64,000 nucleotides of DNA from Fluviicola sp. (GTDB taxonomy: Bacteria > Bacteroidota > Bacteroidia > Flavobacteriales_D > Crocinitomicaceae): contig JARWZO010000031.1 in NCBI GenBank assembly GCA_029866325.1, forward strand, positions 62,001 to 126,000. The letters are read 5' to 3'. The notes below the pieces were generated by a model. The model saw nothing but the letters and a program-made list of their open reading frames with translations, had not been told where the DNA came from and ran no database searches. How positions within the stretch are numbered: position 1 is the first letter of the stretch; every line of letters begins with the position of its first letter. Positions 26,303 through 34,160 of the stretch are shown here, in pieces. The position numbers and the translations under genes are program-made.

Positions 26303-26863
26303 ATGAAACACGTTTACGCATTACTTTTTTTCGTTGTTCTTTCGGTTGTTGGAACATACTCTTACGCTCAATGCAGCGTGAATTTCACTGAGAATATCAA
26401 TGGTTTGACTGTAGATCTTTCTATTGTTGGAACCGGAACCGCAGCTGTTCCTGCTTATGGTGCAGATTGGGGCGATGGAAACATTGGTGTTGGACAAAAT
26501 CCAACTCACACCTATGCTGCAGCAGGAACTTATACAGTTTGTGCTTATTACTTTGACTTGCTTGATACGACTAGTTGCAATGCCACCTTTTGTGCAGACA
26601 TTACAGTAACAACTAGCAGTGCTTCCATCAAAGAAATCGCTGAGCCATTGAGCGTTTCGGTTTACCCGAATCCTGCGGTGAATTCTATTGAAATTTCTTC
26701 AACAGAACCGTTGGAAAGCTTCTACATTTATAACACATTGGGAACAATGGTTTACAGTGACCGCGTTCAAACAACGAGCACTAAAGTGAATATTTCGGAT
26801 CTACCAAAAGGCGTTTACTTGTTACGTTGCAATGGTCTTACTAAACGTTTCGTGAAAAAATAA
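26303..26863 (+). CDS. Small secreted PKD-like protein with T9SS type A sorting domain
   Basis: A 186-residue protein: signal peptide ending near SYAQ, one short PKD-like domain (about residues 25-105, with GADWGDGNIGVGQNPTHTYA) and a C-terminal type A sorting domain (about residues 112-186: LSVSVYPNPAVNSIEIS to KRFVKK). The YPNP motif and the final Lys-rich end are typical. Type A domains usually lead to cleavage and attachment at the cell surface through A-LPS. It belongs functionally with the two larger PKD genes nearby but uses the other class of sorting signal. Confidence 0.88.
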   Translation: MKHVYALLFFVVLSVVGTYSYAQCSVNFTENINGLTVDLSIVGTGTAAVPAYGADWGDGNIGVGQNPTHTYAAAGTYTVCAYYFDLLDTTSCNATFCADITVTTSSASIKEIAEPLSVSVYPNPAVNSIEISSTEPLESFYIYNTLGTMVYSDRVQTTSTKVNISDLPKGVYLLRCNGLTKRFVKK

Positions 26864-26882
26864 TTATTACATACTGAATTAG

Positions 26883-26908
26883 AAAAGGGTGCTTCGGCAC
26901 CTTTTTTT
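26883..26908 (+). terminator. Rho-independent terminator with TTCG tetraloop
   Basis: GGTGC and GCACC (26888-26892 and 26897-26901) close a TTCG tetraloop and are followed by seven T residues. Confidence 0.88.
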
Positions 26909-27027
26909 GTGCTTTATAATTTCTACAAAAACGATTCAGTAAGCACAATTATCACCAAACGAAAAACGAACGCTTTGTTTTACGAACAAAACACGAGCTG
27001 TGAATCACCAACATGCAGGAATAAAAT

Positions 27028-27035
27028 TATCTTTG
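27028..27035 (+). promoter_or_regulatory. Possible -7 promoter element (TATCTTTG) for the glycosyltransferase
   Basis: TATCTTTG is identical to the atpD -7 element. No TTG lies at the expected -33 position. The leader to the ATG at 27085 would be about 45 nt and includes a small hairpin (CTACC/GGTAG, near 27046-27064). Confidence 0.42.
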
Positions 27036-27084
27036 TGACCTTTAACTACCACGTAATTCGGTAGTAATTTATTAATTGGACGCT

Positions 27085-28962
27085 ATGCTTATGACAAGGT
27101 ATTATCTTGTAGTCTTTCTTTCCGTGGTTTCTTTGGCTGTTTTCGGTCAGCGTTTCGAGACAGTTACCGGTATATTAAAAGATCAAAAAACGGAAAATCC
27201 TATTGAAAAAGTAGGGATCAAACTAACCACACTCGACTCTTCTACTGTTGCAAAAGCCGAAACGGATAAAAACGGGGTATATGTTTTCAAAAATATTCCT
27301 GTTGGAAAATATTTATTGATCGTTGATGATAAAGATTACGAAGACAAAGGATTTCCTGCCGAATTAAAAGCAGAGCAAGCGGCAAAAAGTGACACCTATA
27401 CGTTTTCACCATTTATGGTTTCACTGAAAGTATCCTGGTTATTCAATTGGGGTGATTCGGGAGACCAAGAACATTATTGGTCACATTTTACTGCTAAAAT
27501 CATTCTAATTATCTATGCGGCTTGCCTGATCCTCGTGTTTTTCTACAGTATTCTTCAACTATCACTTTCTATCGCTTATGCACGCAACCGCAAGAAAAAA
27601 GCAGCAGCGGTAAAACCTGTTTTTAATCCGGATACCGCACCGAAAGTTACCGTACAGTTGCCGATGTACAACGAATTATTTGTTGCTGATCGCATCATTG
27701 AAACGGTAGCAGCATTTGATTACCCCGCAGATAAATTTGAAATTCAGGTATTGGATGATTCTACGGATGAAACCAAAGATGTAATTGCGAAAAAAGTAGC
27801 CGAAGTAGCTGCCCGCGGCGTCAATATCAAACACATTCACCGTGTTGACCGCACGGGTTACAAAGCAGGAGCGCTTGATGCTGCTATGGACAAAGTGGAA
27901 GGTGAATTCATCGCGATTTTCGATGCCGACTTTGTTCCTGATCCTGACTTCTTGCAAAAAACAATGCCTTATTTTGAAGATCCGAAAATTGGGGTTGTTC
28001 AAACGCGCTGGGGACACTTGAATAAAAGTTATTCCATTCTTACGGAACTACAGGCATTCGGCTTGAACGGCCACTTCGCGGTGGAACAAGGTGGAAGAAG
28101 CGCGGCAGGACATTTCATCAATTTCAACGGAACAGGTGGCGTTTGGCGTAAAGCATGCATTGAAAGCGCAGGTGGATGGGAACACGATACCTTGACAGAA
28201 GATTTGGACTTGAGTTACCGTGCGCAATTGCGCGGATGGCGATTTAAATACTTGGAAGACGTAATTGCTCCGGCAGAACTTCCGATTACCATGTCGGCGC
28301 TTAAAAGCCAACAACATCGCTGGATGAAAGGTGGTGCCGAATGTTTCCGAAAAATGGCCTGGACCATCATTACATTCAAAGGTGTGAAATTCAGTGATCG
28401 TTTACACGGTTTGTCGCATTTGTTTAACTCTTCGGTGTTTGTCTTCATTTTGTTGATGTCATTGTTGAGTTTACCGGTATTGCATATCAAAGACAGCTTC
28501 TCTGACTTGAATTTCTTTATTCAATTCGGTTCGATCTTCATCTCGAGTACGATTTTCCTGATGTACTACTATTGGCTGGCGTTCCGCGACAAAAGCGACA
28601 ATGTTGTAGGCTCTTTCTTTCGATATGTAGGCCGTTTTTTCCAGTTCCTAATCGTATCAATGGGCTTATCGCTGAGCAACACAGTAGCGGTATTGGAAGG
28701 TTACATGGGCATTAAAAGTTCATTCGTTCGTACACCGAAATTCAACGTTGCAGCGAAGAGTGAGTTTAAAGGAAATAAATACGACAAAAAGAGCATCTCA
28801 CTCATCACCATCGGTGAAGGATTATTGATGTTATTATTCGGCTACACGACCATCAACAGAGCGATTTACGGCGATTTCGGGATGGTTCCGTTTCACTTAA
28901 TGCTCACATTGGGTTACGGTTTGGTATTCTTCAGTACGTTGAAAGAATTGCGCACACGGTAA
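27085..28962 (+). CDS. Membrane glycosyltransferase family 2 with secreted prealbumin-like N-terminal domain
   Basis: About 625 residues from the ATG at 27085 (a TTG at 27076 is the alternative). Residues 1-20 form a signal peptide ending FGQ. A carboxypeptidase-regulatory/SpaA-like beta-sandwich follows (about 24-110; VTGILKDQKTENPIEKVGIKL). After a membrane helix near 140-165 comes a processive GT2 catalytic domain with LDDSTD near 222, DAD near 280, TEDLDLSYRA near 371 and QQHRW near 409. Several membrane helices close the protein. The D, DxD, TED, QxxRW set is that of cellulose/hyaluronan-synthase-type enzymes using a UDP- or GDP-sugar. The periplasmic sandwich domain in front is unusual and might guide the polymer. 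The product is unknown. Confidence 0.87.
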   Translation: MLMTRYYLVVFLSVVSLAVFGQRFETVTGILKDQKTENPIEKVGIKLTTLDSSTVAKAETDKNGVYVFKNIPVGKYLLIVDDKDYEDKGFPAELKAEQAAKSDTYTFSPFMVSLKVSWLFNWGDSGDQEHYWSHFTAKIILIIYAACLILVFFYSILQLSLSIAYARNRKKKAAAVKPVFNPDTAPKVTVQLPMYNELFVADRIIETVAAFDYPADKFEIQVLDDSTDETKDVIAKKVAEVAARGVNIKHIHRVDRTGYKAGALDAAMDKVEGEFIAIFDADFVPDPDFLQKTMPYFEDPKIGVVQTRWGHLNKSYSILTELQAFGLNGHFAVEQGGRSAAGHFINFNGTGGVWRKACIESAGGWEHDTLTEDLDLSYRAQLRGWRFKYLEDVIAPAELPITMSALKSQQHRWMKGGAECFRKMAWTIITFKGVKFSDRLHGLSHLFNSSVFVFILLMSLLSLPVLHIKDSFSDLNFFIQFGSIFISSTIFLMYYYWLAFRDKSDNVVGSFFRYVGRFFQFLIVSMGLSLSNTVAVLEGYMGIKSSFVRTPKFNVAAKSEFKGNKYDKKSISLITIGEGLLMLLFGYTTINRAIYGDFGMVPFHLMLTLGYGLVFFSTLKELRTR

Positions 28963-28988
28963 TTGCATCATCTGTCATAAAACACTTA

Positions 28989-29021
28989 GTAGGCACGGAA
29001 CGCATTCCGTGCCTACGTTGT
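28989..29021. terminator. Perfect 12-bp hairpin between convergent genes, probable two-way terminator
   Basis: GTAGGCACGGAA (28989-29000) pairs perfectly with 29005-29016 around a CGCA loop. A T-rich run follows on the plus strand (GTTGTTTTT). The genes at 27085 and 29035 converge here, 27 nt and 19 nt away. Confidence 0.75.
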
Positions 29022-29034
29022 TTTTAAACGTTTT

Positions 29035-29595
29035 TTATTTTAATGCCCGGTAATTCGCCCGCCATGTGGAATCGGAAATATCGCGTAGCAATACCCAAAA
29101 ATTGGTGTCGATGAAATAATCCTGATCGAGGTGTTTGATGTGGTAACGGTCGATCAGGTATTTTTCCTGTGACAAAACGGGTTTATACAAACCATTGCTC
29201 CAGCCTACTTCGCTTCCACCCCGAAACGGAAAATCGGAATAGCGGATTTTCCACAAACTATCAAACGCCGGACAATACGGTATTTTTTCCAAAAACGTAT
29301 CGTTCACGTAAACACCCCCCAATACATTCTCTTGTTCAAAGTAATTGATGCGTTTCGGGTTAAACGGACTTGGCCAGAAACCTGAAAGAACCTTGATGAA
29401 ATCTTCTCTCGAAAAAATGCGCTTTTCACGCAGTGCGCCTTCTGAATTATAGCGAATGGCGATGAAACTGGTCATCTGTGAGCTATGTGTCATGGAAATA
29501 CGAACACCGAATACAATACGTCCTTCTTCGGCCGGTGGAGGGTCGACTACCGCAGTTCCAAGAACCCAAAACAGGCATAATACGAGATAACGCAC
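29035..29595 (-). CDS. Hypothetical secreted protein
   Basis: About 186 residues if the GTG at 29595 is the start, which yields a compact hydrophobic signal (RYLVLCLFWVLGTAVV). A TTG at 29613 would add six residues and no ATG is available. The mature part is rich in aromatic residues (for example SGFWPSPFNPKRINYF and YSDFPFRGGSEVGW) and shows no motif I recognise. It is probably a periplasmic or outer-membrane-associated protein of narrow distribution. The upstream lipoprotein gene lies about 70 nt away on the same strand, so the two may share a transcript. Confidence 0.65.
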   Translation of the reverse strand: MRYLVLCLFWVLGTAVVDPPPAEEGRIVFGVRISMTHSSQMTSFIAIRYNSEGALREKRIFSREDFIKVLSGFWPSPFNPKRINYFEQENVLGGVYVNDTFLEKIPYCPAFDSLWKIRYSDFPFRGGSEVGWSNGLYKPVLSQEKYLIDRYHIKHLDQDYFIDTNFWVLLRDISDSTWRANYRALK

Positions 29596-29666
29596 AATGC
29601 AAATTACAAACAATCAAGAAGTGAAACAACTAGGTCGCCAAGAAATCACTTTCTAATAACCTGAGA

Positions 29667-30116
29667 TTACAACTTTTCTCCGTCTACTCGAATAGTCGTG
29701 TAAGCAGAAGGACAACCGGGGGGAGATGGCTGAACATCATCAAAAAAAGTATCGTCTGTAATAATCCATGAACCTTTTCCATTCTGATCCAAATCAATAA
29801 TGCGTTCAGAACATGTTGAACAATACTTCAATGTCAATTGATTTTCTCCAGGACCAAGCACAACAGAACCAGTACTATCATTTTCTGAAACAGTGGTCTC
29901 ATTATCCGTAACCCAAATTGGAGAACTTCCCGGAGGCACATTGTAATCATAATATCCGGAATAATGAAAAACAGTAGTTTTAAAGTTCCACGCTCCTACA
30001 TATTTTGCACGTGAGTCAACTTCAGGATCATCCTCTTTTTTGCAGGAAGTTAATCCATTTATCAATCCTACTAAAAGGATCAAACTTAATACTTGGAATA
30101 GAGTCGCTTGTTTCAT
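29667..30116 (-). CDS. Hypothetical lipocalin-like lipoprotein
   Basis: A 149-residue protein with a lipoprotein signal: a hydrophobic core and the lipobox LTSC at about residue 25, followed by KKEDDPEVD. The remainder (YVGAWNFKTTVFHYSGYYDYN, then alternating beta-like segments and TIRVDGEKL) resembles the small lipocalin-like lipoproteins that are frequent in Bacteroidetes. Two Cys in KYCSTCSE and one Cys near the end may form disulfides. The function is unknown. Confidence 0.72.
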   Translation of the reverse strand: MKQATLFQVLSLILLVGLINGLTSCKKEDDPEVDSRAKYVGAWNFKTTVFHYSGYYDYNVPPGSSPIWVTDNETTVSENDSTGSVVLGPGENQLTLKYCSTCSERIIDLDQNGKGSWIITDDTFFDDVQPSPPGCPSAYTTIRVDGEKL

Positions 30117-30222
30117 TGTTTAAAAGTAAAAAACTATCTTCAGATACACTACAAATACCTGACGCTATTGATTAAACGAGAACAATTAAGTGATAAAGTA
30201 TCATAAACAAGAAGGTTGATTC

Positions 30223-30378
30223 TTAACGTTTGCGAAAAAGAAGCCAAATTACTGTGACCAGGATTAACACAAAAGCAGTTACTAACCACCAATTTTGTAC
30301 CAAAAAAACCAATAGAAATAAAACAGGAATGGAGACAATTGCCAACAAGTGGAATTTCCCCTGATGGCGGTTAGTCAA
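30223..30378 (-). CDS. Small two-helix membrane protein (51 residues)
   Basis: A short frame on the minus strand from TTG at 30378 to the stop at 30223 encodes 51 residues: a basic start (MTNRHQGK), two hydrophobic helices (LLAIVSIPVLFLLVFLV and LVTAFVLILVTVIWLLF) joined by QNWW, and a basic end (RKR). The start overlaps the stop region of the 5-formyl-THF cyclo-ligase gene, which suggests translational coupling. The balanced design (charged ends, two helices, W pair in the turn) makes it a credible gene although no ATG is present. The function is unknown. Confidence 0.5.
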   Translation of the reverse strand: MTNRHQGKFHLLAIVSIPVLFLLVFLVQNWWLVTAFVLILVTVIWLLFRKR

Positions 30379-30937
30379 AACGGATGATCTTTTCGGGGGT
30401 TACCAGCGCATTAAGTTTCACGTCGGTTGGTAATACGTCACTGATTGATTCTTCCACATCGAAATAATGTAATCCGATGAATTGACAAGAAGGTGAGCAC
30501 TTGCGCAAGAATCGGTCGTAGAAGCCTTTTCCGTAACCAACGCGGTGTCCGAACTTGTCAACGGCCAACAAGGGTACAAAAACGATATCGAAGCGGTCTG
30601 CGGCAATGATTTTACCTTTTTTCGGTTCGGGGATGCCTTTCTCGTTGACCTCGAGCTGATCGGTGCTTTCAAACAAAAAGTGACGCATCTCCATGCTTTC
30701 AAAATTCGATTTAGGAATGGCCACACGTGCCCCGATATTTTTAGCGCGTTCCCACAACAAATAGGTATTCACTTCCTTCTGACGTTCAATGGGTAAAAAG
30801 AGAGAAATGGTTTTCTCTTCCAATTGAAAATGAGTGAGTGTTTGTTCAACAATCGTTTCGGAGAGTCGTTCCAATTCTCTTGGAGATAACATTAGGCGTT
30901 TGGAGCGATACAATTCGCGCAGTTCTGATTTCGTCAT
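30371..30937 (-). CDS. 5-formyltetrahydrofolate cyclo-ligase
   Basis: A 188-residue enzyme that converts 5-formyl-THF to 5,10-methenyl-THF with ATP. Recognised by the N-terminal LRELYRSKRLMLSP basic segment, the FLPIERQKEVNT strand, the VFVPLLAVDKFGHRVGYGKGFYDRFL signature (phosphate/folate loop) and the C-terminal LNALVTPEKIIRF. Length is normal for the family. Its start overlaps the end of the YbaB-like gene by 4 nt, which points to an operon with coupled translation. Confidence 0.95.
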   Translation of the reverse strand: MTKSELRELYRSKRLMLSPRELERLSETIVEQTLTHFQLEEKTISLFLPIERQKEVNTYLLWERAKNIGARVAIPKSNFESMEMRHFLFESTDQLEVNEKGIPEPKKGKIIAADRFDIVFVPLLAVDKFGHRVGYGKGFYDRFLRKCSPSCQFIGLHYFDVEESISDVLPTDVKLNALVTPEKIIRFD

Positions 30938-31245
30938 TCGGGATCTGATGGATTAGGAACCAACGCCGATAACGAATGCATCAGCTCTTTTTCACGCAAA
31001 GCCGTTACTTGTTGGATTGCTTGTTGAAGCGCCACGGCTAAAAAATCTTCCAGATCGGCTTTTTCCATGTGCATCAATTCGGTAGCGATCTGCAACTCTT
31101 TTAGCGAATATGTTCCGTCAAGTTTCAGGCGAATCAGTCCGTTTCCTGCACTTCCTTCAACGATCAACTCGGGTAATCGTGACATACCGCTATCGGTAGC
31201 GCCTTTTAAAGCGGAAAGTTGTTGCAAAAATTCAGGTCCAAACAT
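30934..31245 (-). CDS. YbaB/EbfC family nucleoid-associated-like protein
   Basis: A 103-residue protein with the YbaB pattern: a central three-stranded sheet (LIVEGSAGNGLIRLKLDGTYSL) flanked by helices, with the conserved DLEDFLAVALQQAIQQV segment in the C-terminal half. YbaB/EbfC proteins bind DNA as dimers. The usual neighbours dnaX and recR are absent here; the partner is the 5-formyl-THF cyclo-ligase gene, overlapping by 4 nt. The sequence is somewhat divergent (the family often starts with a Met-rich helix), so the DNA-binding role is inferred. Confidence 0.78.
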   Translation of the reverse strand: MFGPEFLQQLSALKGATDSGMSRLPELIVEGSAGNGLIRLKLDGTYSLKELQIATELMHMEKADLEDFLAVALQQAIQQVTALREKELMHSLSALVPNPSDPE

Positions 31246-31387
31246 CTGTTCAATTTAAAACGAAAATACACTAAACTACGTAATTAACAAATATTTACTC
31301 GAATAGTTGATTCGAAATGGTCATTTCATAAAATTTTATTTTGATTGATATAAACATAATTTATGATCATTTTGTAACTTGGCACTG

Positions 31388-31702
31388 ATGAAACTCTTTT
31401 TCCGTGTTTTCCTATTTTTAGCAATCAGCTCTTTCTGCATGGAGATCGTGTATTCACTTGCAGGAAAAGCCGGAGTAGAACTCATTTCTTCTGATAATAC
31501 GGATGACGAAGAAGATTCGGATGATTCTTCCGACAAAAACGAAGAGCAGTCGGATAAAACCGATAATTTATTCGTTGCTTATCCGTCACTGGCAACAATG
31601 GTATTTATGGGCGCAAGCACACGTGCTTCGTATGCTGAACTGAGTTATCCTATTTCGTTTCACCTTATTGAACCACCCTACTCTCCTCCGGAAATGATGT
31701 AA
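31388..31702 (+). CDS. Small acidic secreted or anchored protein, unknown function
   Basis: 104 residues from the ATG at 31388 (a TTG at 31379 would add three residues). It has a hydrophobic start (KLFFRVFLFLAISSF) that may be a signal or anchor, then a strongly acidic, disordered stretch (SDNTDDEEDSDDSSDKNEEQ, about residues 36-55), and a C-terminal part with aromatic and Pro residues (FHLIEPPYSPPEMM). No family is recognised. It precedes the SulP transporter gene by 40 nt and may share its transcript. The acidic region could bind cations. Confidence 0.6.
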   Translation: MKLFFRVFLFLAISSFCMEIVYSLAGKAGVELISSDNTDDEEDSDDSSDKNEEQSDKTDNLFVAYPSLATMVFMGASTRASYAELSYPISFHLIEPPYSPPEMM

Positions 31703-31742
31703 TTAAAACACCCGCTTTAGTTTCATTTCATTTCTATAATTT

Positions 31743-33299
31743 ATGCACTCTTTCTTTAAGACTTGGAAGCGCGATCTTCCGGCCGGTCTAGTTGTATTTT
31801 TGATTGCGGTTCCGTTATGTTTAGGAATTGCACTTGCCTCGGATGCTCCGCCTTTTGCGGGACTAATTGCCGGTATCGTTGGTGGTATTGTAGTTGGAAG
31901 TATCTCCGGATCATCCATTGGTGTTTCTGGTCCTGCTGCCGGCCTTACTGCCATTGTTGCTAGCGCCATTCATGATCTCGGAACATTTGAATTGTTTCTG
32001 GCTGCCGTTGTAATTGCCGGTGTTTTTCAATTGATACTAGGTCTATTACGTGCAGGAACCATTTCTCATTATTTTCCGAATGTGGTAATCAAGGGAATGC
32101 TTGCTGCCATCGGAATCATTATCATTCTAAAACAACTGCCGCATGCGGTGGGTTATGACAAAGATCCCGAGGGTGATGAAAACTGGGTCCAAATAGATGG
32201 TGAAAACACCTTTTCGGAGATCATTAACGGATTGAATCATGTAACGCCCTCTGCGGTAGTGATTACCCTTCTTTCGTTGATTTTACTAATTGTTTGGGAA
32301 CGAAAAATCATTCAGCGAACATTTCTGAAAAACATACCCGGAGCACTAATTGTGGTTGTAATCGGAATGTTGTTAACTTACCTGTTACAAGGATCGGACT
32401 GGCAATTGATTGCAGAACACCGGGTAGATTTGGGTGTGAGCGGAAAATCGGCTGCCGAACTCATTACCTTTCCCGATTTCAGTCAATGGAATAACCCGAA
32501 TCTGTTGCTGGTAGCCGCTACATTAGCCATTGTTGCCAGTATCGAGACATTACTTAGTGTAGATGCTTCGGATAAACTCGACCCTGAAAAACGTGTCACA
32601 CCCGGAAACCGTGAATTATTTGCTCAGGGTGCGGGTAATATTGTTTCCGGACTGGTAGGCGGTTTGCCGGTTACACAAGTTGTTGTGCGCAGTTCAGCCA
32701 ATGTCAATTCGGGTGGAGCCAGTAAACTTTCTGCCATTTTTCATGGCGTACTCATTGCTGTTTCCATCTTTACCATTGCCGGATTGATGAACTACATTCC
32801 GTATGCCTCACTTGCTGCTATTCTGTTAATGGTAGGTTATAAACTGGCCAAGCCGAAAATTATCCTTGCCGTTTTCAAAGAAGGCTGGTTGCAGTTTATT
32901 CCGTTTATTCTCACAGTGATAGCTATAGTGCGCTTTGATTTGTTAACGGGCGTAGGCTTGGGACTGGCGTGTGCTGTTTTCATTCTCATCATCCAGCGAT
33001 TGACATTGGCAGATTTGGAACGCAGAAAATTATTATTACATGAAGATGGAAAGACAGGTGATTTTTTACTTGAGTTTCCCGATTTCACTCCTTTTTCCAA
33101 GAAGTCTTCCGTGATCAAATCATTGAAGAAAATTCCGGAAAACGGCAGCCTCAAAATTGATCTTTCATCTGTTCAAACGATCTCTACAGACGTTATTGAA
33201 TTGATCGATGAATTTAAGATCACTGCCAAATCAAAAAACATCAATCTTCAGATTATTCCAAGGAAAACAAGTAAAAATAAAAAAGATTTAAAAAACTAA
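31743..33299 (+). CDS. SulP family anion transporter, probably bicarbonate
   Basis: A 518-residue SLC26/SulP transporter. The membrane part (about residues 10-420) starts with the family signature DLPAGLVVFLIAVPLCLGIALASDAPP and shows the 14-segment inverted-repeat pattern with GVSGPAAGLTA in the first half. A C-terminal STAS-like domain follows (about 430-510; LKIDLSSVQTISTDVIELIDEF). The carbonic anhydrase gene begins 13 nt downstream, so bicarbonate is the likely substrate, as in BicA-type transporters; sulfate cannot be excluded. Confidence 0.92.
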   Translation: MHSFFKTWKRDLPAGLVVFLIAVPLCLGIALASDAPPFAGLIAGIVGGIVVGSISGSSIGVSGPAAGLTAIVASAIHDLGTFELFLAAVVIAGVFQLILGLLRAGTISHYFPNVVIKGMLAAIGIIIILKQLPHAVGYDKDPEGDENWVQIDGENTFSEIINGLNHVTPSAVVITLLSLILLIVWERKIIQRTFLKNIPGALIVVVIGMLLTYLLQGSDWQLIAEHRVDLGVSGKSAAELITFPDFSQWNNPNLLLVAATLAIVASIETLLSVDASDKLDPEKRVTPGNRELFAQGAGNIVSGLVGGLPVTQVVVRSSANVNSGGASKLSAIFHGVLIAVSIFTIAGLMNYIPYASLAAILLMVGYKLAKPKIILAVFKEGWLQFIPFILTVIAIVRFDLLTGVGLGLACAVFILIIQRLTLADLERRKLLLHEDGKTGDFLLEFPDFTPFSKKSSVIKSLKKIPENGSLKIDLSSVQTISTDVIELIDEFKITAKSKNINLQIIPRKTSKNKKDLKN

Positions 33300-33312
33300 A
33301 ACAATAGCGATC

Positions 33313-33948
33313 ATGGATTTAATGAACAATTTATTAGAAGGAAACATAAAGTGGGTAGAGGATACGTTGGAACGCGACCCTGATTTTTTCAAAGGTTTAG
33401 CTGCCGGACAACAGCCTGAATATCTTTGGATCGGTTGCTCGGATAGCCGTGTACCAGCCAGTGAAATCACTAACCAACTTCCGGGAAGTATTTTTGTACA
33501 CCGCAACATTGCCAATCAGGTTGGAAACACCGATATGAACATGTTAAGCGTGGTATATTACGCCGTAAAATACCTGAAAGTAAAACACATTTTGGTGGTT
33601 GGACATTACGGTTGTGGCGGCGTTTTGGCTGCGATGAGCAATATCAGCTTCGGATTCCTTGATAATTGGTTGGTGAATATCAAAAACGTGTACAGTAAAT
33701 ACCAGGATGAATTGGATGCAATCGATGATGAGCACAAACGCGGAAATCGATTAGTTGAATTGAATGTAGTAGAACAGGTGCGCAATCTGGCGAAAATATC
33801 CTTTATTCAGGAAGAATGGGAACAAGGAGAATTTCCGCAAATTCATGGACTGGTATACAGTTTGTCGAACGGAAAACTAGTGGATTTGGAAGTTTCTACC
33901 AACAGCAGTCAGAAAATGCGTCCGGTGTTCCAGTTTAATAAAGACTAA
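33313..33948 (+). CDS. Beta-class carbonic anhydrase
   Basis: A 211-residue enzyme that interconverts CO2 and bicarbonate. The zinc ligands are in place: Cys42 and Asp44 with Arg46 in CSDSR, then His98 and Cys101 in GHYGCGG. The VHRNIANQV motif fits the family. The gene follows the SulP transporter by 13 nt. Together they would move bicarbonate and convert it inside the cell for carboxylases or pH control. The substrate-enzyme pairing is inference; the enzyme identity is not in doubt. Confidence 0.96.
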   Translation: MDLMNNLLEGNIKWVEDTLERDPDFFKGLAAGQQPEYLWIGCSDSRVPASEITNQLPGSIFVHRNIANQVGNTDMNMLSVVYYAVKYLKVKHILVVGHYGCGGVLAAMSNISFGFLDNWLVNIKNVYSKYQDELDAIDDEHKRGNRLVELNVVEQVRNLAKISFIQEEWEQGEFPQIHGLVYSLSNGKLVDLEVSTNSSQKMRPVFQFNKD

Positions 33949-34082
33949 AACAGCCTTTGTCGAAACCAATTAAAAAAACAACGGGTTACAAAAAGTAATC
34001 ATATTGAGTCTGACACCATATTGCGGGATTACTGATGTTTTTCAGAGGTAGTTCCGCTTTGTTATTTTGGTGTAAATGTGTT

Positions 34083-34123
34083 TCCCACAGATGCACAGAT
34101 TTTGGCTCGGCTACCGCACTCGC
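34083..34123 (+). repeat. Left 41-bp terminal inverted repeat
   Basis: Begins TCCCACAGATGCACAGAT and ends CGCACTCGC. It contains the direct repeat CACAGAT twice (34086-34092 and 34094-34100). Exact reverse complement of 34940-34980. Confidence 0.97.
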
Positions 34124-34160
34124 AGACAATTTTTCTTATATTCCTAGTTTAAAATAGCAC

